A stretch of 6,062 nt of DNA from Muribaculaceae bacterium (GCA_029057255.1 JAICZO010000178.1:1-6062), one strand, 5' to 3'; positions 1 to 5,428 are shown, numbered from the stretch's first letter. Notes: generated by a model from the sequence alone, not told the origin. Made by a program: numbers and translations.

Positions 1-1290
1 GAATATATGCTCGGCTACGGCTCGGAGGCGCTATATGACCGCTACGACGCAGCCACTTCAACATGGGGCACGCATGCCAACCGCCAGGCGCCCGCCCGAC
101 TACAGCAGCTGTACGCCGAAGTCAAGTACCGCGGAGTATATCTGATGGCAGGCATGAAATCGGTGAAGTCGGGCATCGTCGACGACGAACTGTCGTCGGG
201 CGACGTGGTGCGCGGCGTCAACGCTCGCCCTATCCCCGGAGGCTCGGCCGGATTTGTCGACTTCCAGAACGTGCCCTTCACCAACGGATGGCTACAGATC
301 GAAGGCGAGCTCACATACGGCCGCTTCACCGACAACAAGACCAAGCAGAACTGCGAGAACTTCTTCAACGTCGAGTACACCCAGGACCTCTGCTTCTCGT
401 ACAAGCGCTGCTACCTGCGCTCGAAACCGACGCAGCCGCTCTGCGTCACGGCAGGCGTGCAGAACGCGGGCGTCTTCGGCGGCTCGACACTATTCTACCG
501 CAAAGGCGTGCCCGTCATATCGGACTACCGCGGCTTCAAGCTCATACAGCTGTGGAACATGTTCTTCCCCGAGCATAACAACGGCGAAGGAAACGCCATC
601 GGCAACAGCCTCGGCTCGTGGGACTTCAAGGCCCGATACCGCTTCAACAACGGCAACACTCTGTCGGCATACTTCCAGTGGTTCTGGGAAGACGGCTCGG
701 GAATGGCCAAGCGAAACGGCTGGGACGGCCTCTGGGGCCTGCAGTTCAACTTCGCAGGATTCACTCCCGTCAAAAAGATTGTGGTCGAGTACATCGACTT
801 CACCAATCAGGCAGGACCCGTGCACTGGGCACCCTCCGACAGCCCCGGCACCACTCTCGACTCTATGGTGGGCGGCGCCGACAGCTACTACAACAACGAC
901 CGCTACGGCCCCTACGCCAACTACGGCATGGCGATAGGCACCCCCTTCGTCCTGGCGCCGATATACAACACCGACGGCTACTGGGCCTTCGCCCACTGCA
1001 GGGCACGAGGCATGCACTTCGCCTTCATCGGCGACATCATGCCGACCCTCGGCTACACATTCAAGTTCAGCTGGCAGAAAGCATGGGGCGAGGGACGCAT
1101 ACCCCAGGCAAAGTCGCTCGAAGACTACTCGGCCGGACTGAAACTGGCATGGAAACCGGCGCCCGCAAAGGTTCCCGGCCTCGACCTGAATCTCAACATA
1201 GCCTTTGATGCAGGCAAGCTCCGCGGCGACAACTTCGGCGCAATGCTCACGGCATCATACAAAGGCAACTTCTCATTCTCCAAGAAATGA
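1..1290 (+). CDS. wzi: Wzi-family capsule-assembly outer-membrane beta-barrel, 5' end cut by window edge
   Basis: The reading frame is open from base 1 (Glu-Tyr before the first Met at base 7) and there is no signal peptide, so the true start lies upstream; 429 codons are visible. The protein has alternating aromatic/polar strands typical of an outer-membrane beta-barrel. Stretches such as LYAEVKYRGVYLMAGMKS (residues 35-52 from the Met at base 7) and FVDFQNVPFTNGWLQIEGE (83-101) match my recollection of Bacteroidetes members of the Caps_assemb_Wzi family. In Enterobacteria, Wzi is an outer-membrane lectin that anchors capsule to the cell surface; the same role here is inferred from family and from the sugar-synthesis genes downstream. 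Five cysteines (116, 129, 135, 146, 331) are more than usual for such a barrel. The stop codon overlaps the next start (ATGA). Another surface barrel family remains possible. Confidence 0.78.
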   Translation, partial: EYMLGYGSEALYDRYDAATSTWGTHANRQAPARLQQLYAEVKYRGVYLMAGMKSVKSGIVDDELSSGDVVRGVNARPIPGGSAGFVDFQNVPFTNGWLQIEGELTYGRFTDNKTKQNCENFFNVEYTQDLCFSYKRCYLRSKPTQPLCVTAGVQNAGVFGGSTLFYRKGVPVISDYRGFKLIQLWNMFFPEHNNGEGNAIGNSLGSWDFKARYRFNNGNTLSAYFQWFWEDGSGMAKRNGWDGLWGLQFNFAGFTPVKKIVVEYIDFTNQAGPVHWAPSDSPGTTLDSMVGGADSYYNNDRYGPYANYGMAIGTPFVLAPIYNTDGYWAFAHCRARGMHFAFIGDIMPTLGYTFKFSWQKAWGEGRIPQAKSLEDYSAGLKLAWKPAPAKVPGLDLNLNIAFDAGKLRGDNFGAMLTASYKGNFSFSKK

Positions 1291-1742
1291 AACGAACAGC
1301 AGCCATACTACTGACAATAATAGCCATGTGCAGCTGGAGCTGTACTCAGAACCACGGCCACATCGGGCGCCTCTTCGGCTCATGGTACCTCTACGACATG
1401 ACCGTCGACGGCGACACTCCCGACGACTTCGACTATGCGGAGCTTTTCTGGAGTTTCCAGTCCGACGTCATCCGCGTGACCGAACGATTCCCCTACCACG
1501 TGGCAGGCAAATCGTACGGCACATGGACAGAGACCGAAAGCACCCTGACACTCAACTTCACCCACAGCGACCCGTCGCACCCGGCAGGTACCCACGGATA
1601 CCGCCCGCCGGAGATACTCGGCTTCAACTGCACCGACCCTATAGTGCTCACATATCTCGAAAAAGAGAAAAACACCATGACTCTCGAGCAGAGACGCGCC
1701 GACGGCAAGACATACGTCTACTTCCTTAAACGCACACACTGA
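1287..1742 (+). CDS. lipocalin-like lipoprotein, function unknown
   Basis: A 151-residue protein starting within the ATGA overlap with the barrel gene. The N-terminus (MKRTAAILLTIIAMCSWSC) is a short basic and hydrophobic lipoprotein signal; Cys19 after Ser-Trp-Ser is the likely lipidation site, with Cys15 a weaker alternative. The mature part begins TQNHGH, without the acidic stretch after the cysteine that directs Bacteroidetes lipoproteins to the surface, so an inner-leaflet, periplasmic location is slightly favoured (inference). The segment IGRLFGSWYL (26-35) resembles the G-x-W motif that opens lipocalin-like domains, and YGTWTETESTLTLNF is a further predicted strand pair. Such domains in Bacteroidales are usually annotated only as hypothetical. 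Its place between the barrel and legB, with a 2-bp gap before legB, suggests a role in polysaccharide export or sensing, but nothing shows this directly. Confidence 0.72.
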   Translation: MKRTAAILLTIIAMCSWSCTQNHGHIGRLFGSWYLYDMTVDGDTPDDFDYAELFWSFQSDVIRVTERFPYHVAGKSYGTWTETESTLTLNFTHSDPSHPAGTHGYRPPEILGFNCTDPIVLTYLEKEKNTMTLEQRRADGKTYVYFLKRTH

Positions 1743-1744
1743 TC

Positions 1745-2746
1745 ATGAATACCGACCACAAGACCGACCGCACGGCTCTCGTCACCGGAGCCGACGGCTT
1801 CATAGGCTCGCACCTTACCGAAGCTCTGCTCGCCCGGGGATACAGGGTGAGGGCGCTGGCTCAGTACAACTCCTTCAACAACTGGGGATGGCTCGAGGAC
1901 GTCACCCCCTCGGACAGGCTCGAGATAGTCTGCGGCGACGTGCGCGACCCCGACTTCTGCCGACACATCGTCGCCGGCACCGACGTCGTCTTCCATCTCG
2001 CCGCCCTCATAGCGATACCCTACAGCTACGTGGCTCCCGACAGCTACGTCGACACCAACATAAAAGGCACACTCAACATGTGCCAGGCAGCACGCGACGC
2101 CGCCATCGGGCGCATCATCGTGACTTCGACAAGCGAGGTTTACGGCACGGCGCAATACGTGCCCATCGACGAGAAACATCCGCGCCAGCCCCAGTCGCCC
2201 TACTCGGCGACAAAAATCGGAGCCGACGCCATCGCCAAGAGTTTCTACAACGCTTTCGACCTGCCCGTTGTCATCGCAAGGCCGTTCAACACATACGGCC
2301 CGCGACAGAGCGCTCGCGCCATAATCCCCACCATCATCACCCAGATAGCATCAGGCAAGCAGGAAATAAAACTCGGCGACCTGACACCGACCCGCGACTT
2401 CAACTACGTCGAGGACACCGCCGCCGGGTTCATAGCCCTTGCCGAAGCCAAGGGGATTGAAGGCCGCGAGATAAACATCGCCACCGGCACCGAGATATCT
2501 ATGGCCGACACTCTGGCAACAATATCGCGCATCATGGGGCGCGAGGTCGAGGAAGTGACCGACCCCGAGCGCCTGCGCCCCGCCAAGAGCGAGGTCAACC
2601 GTCTCTGCGGCGACAACACCCTGATAACATCGCTCACCGACTGGCGCCCGGCACACACCTTCGAGCAAGGCATGGCCAAGACCATCGAATGGTTCTGCCG
2701 CCCCGAGAATCTCGCTAAATACAAACCCGACATCTACAACCGATGA
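1745..2746 (+). CDS. legB: LegB-like NAD-dependent UDP-sugar 4,6-dehydratase
   Basis: A 333-residue extended short-chain dehydrogenase. The Rossmann nucleotide-binding motif G15-x2-G18-x2-G21 (VTGADGFIGSHL) is at the N-terminus, which supports the ATG at 1745. The active site carries T129-S130-E131 and the catalytic pair Y153-x3-K157 (SPYSATK). The segment QYNSFNNWGWLEDV (40-53) and HLAALIAIPYSY (84-95) are, from memory, signatures of the LegB branch seen in Campylobacter and Bacteroidetes rather than of RmlB or GalE. LegB removes water from UDP-GlcNAc (or the GDP-linked sugar in Campylobacter) to give the 4-keto-6-deoxy sugar, the first step toward legionaminic acid. It acts in the cytoplasm. 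Length is normal. The stop overlaps the ATP-grasp start by ATGA, so the two are probably translationally coupled. Nucleotide preference cannot be read from the sequence. Confidence 0.85.
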   Translation: MNTDHKTDRTALVTGADGFIGSHLTEALLARGYRVRALAQYNSFNNWGWLEDVTPSDRLEIVCGDVRDPDFCRHIVAGTDVVFHLAALIAIPYSYVAPDSYVDTNIKGTLNMCQAARDAAIGRIIVTSTSEVYGTAQYVPIDEKHPRQPQSPYSATKIGADAIAKSFYNAFDLPVVIARPFNTYGPRQSARAIIPTIITQIASGKQEIKLGDLTPTRDFNYVEDTAAGFIALAEAKGIEGREINIATGTEISMADTLATISRIMGREVEEVTDPERLRPAKSEVNRLCGDNTLITSLTDWRPAHTFEQGMAKTIEWFCRPENLAKYKPDIYNR

Positions 2747-3714
2747 GCGCCATACCACATACCGCCGGAAGGCTGTCGCTGCTATTTCTCGGCGGCGCCA
2801 AACGCGTGACAATGGCGCAGATGATAAAGAAAGCATGCGCCGACCGCGGTCTGGACTGCGACATTACAGGCTACGAACTCGACAGCCACTCCGCCCTCGC
2901 CGCCGTAGGCACGGTCGTCGAAGGCATACGCTGGTCCGACCCTGCAATATTCGGCGACCTTGACAGCCTCTGCCACGACAGAGGCATCGACATCGTGCTG
3001 CCATTCGTCGACGGCGCCGTAGGCATAGCCGCCGACTTCGCACAGCGGCACTCGACCACAGGCGTATTCGCCCCGACAGGCACGCGTGCCGACGTCGACC
3101 GCATGTTCGACAAATGCGCAGCCGCCGAGTTCTTCGAGAGCCACGACCTGCCTGTGCCGCCCACCTACCGTGCCGGCGCACCCTGCGGCAAGCTCATAGC
3201 CAAGCCCCGCTTCGGCTCGGCATCCAAGGGCATAATAGCCATCGACAGCCTGCAGAAAATCTACGAGCTCGGTGCCTCGGCATCGAAGTACCTCATCCAG
3301 GAGCGCATCGACAACCGCGAGGAGATTACTGTCGACTGCTACGTGGGCATGTCAGACGGATTCATAGCAGCGGCAAGCCCGCGACTGCGCGGCGAAGTAA
3401 GCGGCGGCGAGGCCGTCCGCACCGAGACCATCGCCGATGCCGACGCCGTATCGCTTGCCGAGAGAGTGCTCAGAGCCACAGGCCTGCGCGGGGCGGTGAC
3501 AGTACAGCTCATCCGCGACCTTGACAACGGTCGGCTGATGGTAATGGAAGTCAACCCGCGCCTCGGCGGAGGTGCCGTAGCCTCGGTTCATGCCGGCGTC
3601 GACATCCCCGGCCTTATCATCGACGACGCCCTCGGCCGTCCGCTCTCGCGGCAGACTCCCGTGGCCGGCGTGGAGACCGTGCGCTACCTCGCCGACTTTG
3701 TATTTTACCCCTGA
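2743..3714 (+). CDS. ATP-grasp ligase (carbamoyl-phosphate-synthase-like) in the nonulosonate operon
   Basis: A 323-residue protein with a Rossmann-like pre-ATP-grasp part (residues about 11-115, LSLLFLGGAKRV) and an ATP-grasp domain (about 120-300). Visible ATP-grasp features are KLIAKPRFGSASKGI (150-164), whose Lys154 would bind phosphates, QE at 186-187 for the adenine hinge, and VMEVNPRLGGG (267-277) with E269, N271 and R273, the metal/ATP triad. The family joins a carboxylate to an amine or similar nucleophile through an acyl-phosphate. All core residues look intact, so it should be active. Its substrate is unknown. Location between legB and legI suggests that it acts on the amino sugar or nonulosonic acid, for instance adding an amino acid or other acyl group to an amine (inference). 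No partner amidotransferase domain is visible. Its ATG overlaps the legB stop; 14 bp separate it from the synthase gene. Confidence 0.82.
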   Translation: MSAIPHTAGRLSLLFLGGAKRVTMAQMIKKACADRGLDCDITGYELDSHSALAAVGTVVEGIRWSDPAIFGDLDSLCHDRGIDIVLPFVDGAVGIAADFAQRHSTTGVFAPTGTRADVDRMFDKCAAAEFFESHDLPVPPTYRAGAPCGKLIAKPRFGSASKGIIAIDSLQKIYELGASASKYLIQERIDNREEITVDCYVGMSDGFIAAASPRLRGEVSGGEAVRTETIADADAVSLAERVLRATGLRGAVTVQLIRDLDNGRLMVMEVNPRLGGGAVASVHAGVDIPGLIIDDALGRPLSRQTPVAGVETVRYLADFVFYP

Positions 3715-3717
3715 ACA

Positions 3718-3748
3718 ACAATCACGTCATGACCGACAATCACGTCAT
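3718..3748 (+). repeat. 13-bp direct repeat spanning the synthase start codon
   Basis: ACAATCACGTCAT occurs at 3718-3730 and again at 3736-3748, an 18-bp period. The first copy ends within the ATG at 3729-3731; the second encodes Asn-His-Val near the N-terminus. The frame upstream is open and reads Asn-His-Val just before the Met too, so this looks like a small in-frame 18-bp duplication. The downstream copy continues with ATT instead of ATG, so only the first copy provides the usual start codon. Confidence 0.75.
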
Positions 3749-4739
3749 TATAATAGCAGAGGCCGGTGTGAATCACAACGGCGACATGGCGATGGCACGC
3801 CGCATGGTGGCTGAAGCCCGCAAGGCGGGTGCCGACTACGTCAAATTCCAGACAGCAGTGCCCGAACTCGTCATATCGGCCTTCGCCCCCAAGGCGGAGT
3901 ACCAGAAGGAGACAACAGGCAGCGCCCAGAGCCAGCTCGAGATGTGCAAGGCCATACACCTGCCGCTGAGCGCATACGCCGAGCTGAAGGAGCTGTGCGA
4001 CAGCGAAGGCATAGGCTTTATGAGCACCCCCTTCGACCTTGTGTCGGTCGACTGCCTCGCTCCGCTCGGCATGGACTACTGGAAGATACCCTCCGGCGAA
4101 ATCACCAACCTCCCCTACCTGCGCAAGATAGGCGCCCTTGGCGGCAAAATCATAATGTCGACCGGCATGGCCACACTCGACGAAGTGGCAGCAGCGGTCG
4201 ATGTCATCGAGAAGGCGGGCACACCGCGCTCGTCAATCTACCTGCTGCACTGCACCACACAGTATCCCGCACCGCTCGCGTCGGTAAACCTGCGGGCGAT
4301 GGACGCCCTCGCCGCACTCGGCTGCGCAGGAGTCGGATACAGCGACCATACGGTCGGCACAGGTGTCGCAGTAGCCGCCGTCGGCCGTGGCGCATGCATC
4401 GTCGAGAAGCACTTCACACTCGACCGCACCCTCCCCGGCCCCGACCACAGGGCATCGCTCGAGCCTGACGAACTGGCAGAACTGGTGCGCGCCATACGCG
4501 ACACCGAGCTTGCCCTCGGCAGCCCCGAGAAAACAGCCTGCGATGCCGAGCGACCCAACATCGAAGTGGCGCGCAAGAGCATCGTGGCCATGAGAGACAT
4601 AAAAGCCGGAGAGATACTGAGCGACGAAAACATCACCGTCAAGCGCCCCGGCAACGGAATATCTCCCATGCTGTGGGACTCTGTCATCGGCCAGGTCGCA
4701 CCGCGTGACTTCGGCACCGACGAGCTGATAGAACTATAA
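3729..4739 (+). CDS. legI: NeuB/LegI-type nonulosonic acid synthase
   Basis: A 336-residue, full-length sialic-acid-synthase family enzyme: a NeuB TIM barrel (about residues 5-265) followed by a C-terminal SAF/antifreeze-like domain (about 280-336). It condenses phosphoenolpyruvate with a six-carbon amino sugar to form a nine-carbon nonulosonic acid in the cytoplasm. Visible features are IIAEAGVNHNG with E11, KIPSGE (119-124), HCTTQYP (174-180), YSDHT with H207, EKHFTLDR with H228, and KRPGNGISP with R306. H207 and H228 have the same 21-residue spacing as the metal ligands of Neisseria NeuB, and R306 lies 78 residues after H228, as the substrate-contacting SAF arginine does in that enzyme. 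The legionaminic branch is preferred because of the neighbouring legB and the FMSTPFDLVSVDCLAPLGMD segment, but sialic or pseudaminic acid cannot be excluded. It is the last gene of the operon. Confidence 0.87.
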   Translation: MTDNHVIIIAEAGVNHNGDMAMARRMVAEARKAGADYVKFQTAVPELVISAFAPKAEYQKETTGSAQSQLEMCKAIHLPLSAYAELKELCDSEGIGFMSTPFDLVSVDCLAPLGMDYWKIPSGEITNLPYLRKIGALGGKIIMSTGMATLDEVAAAVDVIEKAGTPRSSIYLLHCTTQYPAPLASVNLRAMDALAALGCAGVGYSDHTVGTGVAVAAVGRGACIVEKHFTLDRTLPGPDHRASLEPDELAELVRAIRDTELALGSPEKTACDAERPNIEVARKSIVAMRDIKAGEILSDENITVKRPGNGISPMLWDSVIGQVAPRDFGTDELIEL

Positions 4740-4764
4740 CCCAACAGATTACCGCACAACGTAG

Positions 4765-4833
4765 GGCGTCCGCCAGGACGCCGATTATCCGTAGCCGCGG
4801 CCACCGTAGCGGAGCGAAGGTGTCCGGGGTTGC
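4765..4833. repeat. REP/BIME-like element, copy 1
   Basis: About 69 bp, 25 bp beyond the synthase stop. It contains a perfect 7-bp hairpin, GGCGTCC-GCCA-GGACGCC (4765-4782), and a larger hairpin whose arms are CCGCGGCCACC (4795-4805) and GGTGTCCGGGG. The core 4781-4833 is identical to copy 2 (4867-4919) at 50 of 53 positions; the differences are 4797/4883, 4811/4897 and 4817/4903. No T-tract follows the small hairpin, so it is not a classical terminator, but it may block transcription or protect the 3' end of the operon mRNA. I do not recognise a named repeat family. Confidence 0.8.
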
Positions 4834-4851
4834 AGGGGGTGCATACACGAA

Positions 4852-4919
4852 GGCGTCCGAAGGCCGCCGATTATCCGTAGCCCCGGCCACCGTAGCAGAG
4901 CGTAGGTGTCCGGGGTTGC
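4852..4919. repeat. REP/BIME-like element, copy 2
   Basis: The second, direct copy, offset 86 bp from the first over the core. Its large hairpin has arms CCCCGGCCACC (4881-4891) and GGTGTCCGGGG (4905-4915), with one C/T mismatch. The base that differs in this arm (C at 4883, G in copy 1) improves pairing here. The small hairpin (GGCGTCC-GAA-GGCCGCC) has one mismatch and a loop one base shorter. A partial third head, GCGTCCGACGGCC, follows at 4918-4930. Confidence 0.8.
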
Positions 4920-4929
4920 GTCCGACGGC

Positions 4930-4961
4930 CATGCCCCTCGGGCGTGACGTGTATATATATA
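4930..4961 (+). terminator. probable terminator of the plus-strand operon
   Basis: A 7-bp stem, CATGCCC-CTC-GGGCGTG (4930-4946), is fully paired on the plus-strand RNA with one G-U pair; on the other strand that pair becomes an A-C mismatch, so the hairpin favours plus-strand transcripts. It is followed by ACGTG and then (TA)5 instead of a pure T-tract, so termination strength is uncertain. It lies about 190 bp after the synthase stop. Confidence 0.45.
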
Positions 4962-4993
4962 GAAGAAGTCATCCGTAAAGCGGACGACCTCTC
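4952..4993 (-). terminator. probable terminator of the acidic lipoprotein gene
   Basis: Read on the minus strand, GAGAGGTCGTCCG (4993-4981) pairs with CGGATGACTTCTT (4975-4963) around a CTTTA loop: 13 pairs, three of them G-U. On the plus strand the G-U pairs become A-C mismatches, so the hairpin is built for minus-strand RNA. It is followed by C and the (TA)5 tract at 4961-4952, and lies about 60 bp after the lipoprotein stop codon. Confidence 0.6.
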
Positions 4994-5054
4994 ATAAATC
5001 TTTTACGCCTGGAGCCGAACGAATCAGCTCACAAGTCTTGTGGTTGCGTGGAAA

Positions 5055-5267
5055 TTATTCAGCAACAACGTCAGCAGCAGCAGCGGCTACTTCAACAGTA
5101 GAATCGTTGAGAACGCTATCTTCAACAACAGCAACTTCTTCTTCAACGGGAGCTACTACTACTTCTTCAGTTGCAGGAGCTTCAGCTTCAGCAGCCTGCT
5201 CTTTGTTACCGCAAGCGAAGAACGACATGCTGAATACAACAGCAAGCATTAAAACTAACTTTTTCAT
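5055..5267 (-). CDS. small acidic Ala/Val/Glu-rich lipoprotein
   Basis: A 70-residue protein with a clear lipoprotein signal, MKKLVLMLAVVFSMSFFAC, lipidated at Cys19. The 52-residue mature part has 14 acidic residues, one Lys, about 13 Ala and 12 Val, and no aromatic residue; it is low-complexity and probably extended or disordered. Small lipoproteins with this signal and composition are common in Bacteroidales and usually uncharacterised; I know of no assigned function. Two sites, D50-S51-V52 and D55-S56-T57, fit the D-(S/T)-hydrophobic/Thr O-glycosylation motif of Bacteroidetes. Codons are strongly biased to GCT, GTT and GAA, unlike the GGC/GAC/CTC-rich neighbours, which suggests high expression. 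It has its own promoter and terminator, so it is monocistronic. The frame opposite is a shadow caused by the repetitive codons. Confidence 0.87.
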   Translation of the reverse strand: MKKLVLMLAVVFSMSFFACGNKEQAAEAEAPATEEVVVAPVEEEVAVVEDSVLNDSTVEVAAAAADVVAE

Positions 5268-5288
5268 TTTCGTTTTGATTTAGTAATA

Positions 5289-5300
5289 AAACAATTGTTT
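5289..5300. repeat. 12-bp perfect palindrome in the lipoprotein leader
   Basis: AAACAATTGTTT is perfectly self-complementary. It lies between the predicted transcription start (near 5309) and the start codon at 5267, so it would be in the 5' untranslated region. It could be a regulator site or a weak RNA hairpin; chance is possible in this AT-rich stretch. Confidence 0.4.
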
Positions 5301-5315
5301 GCTTCAAAAACGCTA

Positions 5316-5346
5316 CAAAGGTATGTCAATTTTTTGACGTGGCAAA
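5316..5346 (-). promoter_or_regulatory. Bacteroidetes-type promoter of the acidic lipoprotein gene
   Basis: On the minus strand, TTTG (5346-5343), a 19-bp spacer and TACCTTTG (5323-5316) match the Bacteroidetes housekeeping consensus TTTG-N19-TAnnTTTG exactly. The predicted start of transcription is near 5309, giving a leader of about 40 nt that is AT-rich and has no Shine-Dalgarno sequence before the ATG. The match is consistent with the strong codon bias of the gene. Confidence 0.85.
5323..5340. promoter_or_regulatory. inverted repeat within the promoter spacer, possible operator
   Basis: ATGTCAATTTTTTGACGT contains GTCAA-N4-TTGAC arms and is palindromic apart from one base pair. It fills the spacer between the -33 and -7 elements of the lipoprotein promoter, where a bound dimer would block RNA polymerase. 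The regulator is unknown and an AT-rich coincidence is possible. Confidence 0.4.
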
Positions 5347-5399
5347 AAATTCAGCCAATTATTTTAAAAAAATGTTTTGCTTTTTAACAATCGGCTGAA
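5344..5399 (-). terminator. rho-independent terminator of the SulP transporter gene
   Basis: On the minus strand TTCAGCCGATT (5399-5389) pairs with AATTGGCTGAA (5360-5350): 11 pairs, with one G-U pair that would be A-C on the other strand. Inside, TTAAAAA and TTTTTAA can extend the stem. Six T residues (5349-5344) follow at once. It starts 16 bp after the SulP stop codon. The T-tract overlaps the -33 box of the next promoter. Confidence 0.82.
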
Positions 5400-5412
5400 C
5401 CATTTCCGCTGT

Positions 5413-5428
5413 AATCATTTAAATGATT
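5413..5428. repeat. 16-bp perfect palindrome over the SulP stop codon
   Basis: AATCATTTAAATGATT is perfectly self-complementary and includes the last codons and the TGA stop of the SulP gene (5417-5415). The next outer pair mismatches and the one after it (G5411/C5430) matches. It has no loop-forming centre, so it is more like a protein-binding site than an RNA hairpin. Confidence 0.55.

Larger units (their letters stand above)
4740..5054. other. convergent intergenic region, no gene
   Basis: The 315 bases between the ends of the two convergent genes hold no convincing coding frame or tRNA. The left half is GC-rich and made of a tandem pair of hairpin-bearing repeats. The centre has two opposed terminator-like hairpins around a (TA)5 tract. 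The right end (4994-5054) is plain except for a small palindrome, CACAAG-T-CTTGTG at 5030-5042, just past the lipoprotein stop codon, whose role is not clear. Confidence 0.75.

Noticed and set aside
1718..3181. Long open frames on the minus strand opposite legB and the ATP-grasp gene
   Set aside because: They arise from the GC-rich codon pattern of the plus-strand genes, have Arg/Cys/Val-rich compositions with no recognisable motifs, and overlap well-supported family members.
3746..3756. TATAAT-like sequence just inside legI, resembling a -10 box
   Set aside because: Bacteroidetes primary promoters use TAnnTTTG, no -33 partner is seen, and the site lies inside the coding region of a tightly packed operon.
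4765..4919. Tandem repeats as a possible CRISPR array
   Set aside because: Only two copies, about 69 bp long with an 18-bp gap, internal hairpins and a partial third head; the unit sizes do not fit a CRISPR repeat-spacer pattern, and no cas gene is near.
4238..4932. Minus-strand open frames running through the 3' end of legI and the repeats
   Set aside because: They repeat the same translated stretch (for example DNRRP) because of the tandem DNA repeat, have no domain, and lie opposite a well-supported synthase gene.
4994..5054. Possible tRNA or small RNA in the segment after the lipoprotein stop
   Set aside because: No cloverleaf, no T-loop GTTCRA sequence in a suitable place and no promoter; only a 6-bp-arm palindrome at 5030-5042 is visible.
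5038..5283. Ser/Thr/Ala-rich open frames on the plus strand opposite the acidic lipoprotein
   Set aside because: They are complements of repetitive GCT/GAA/GTT codons. The minus strand has a lipoprotein signal, promoter and terminator; the plus strand has none.
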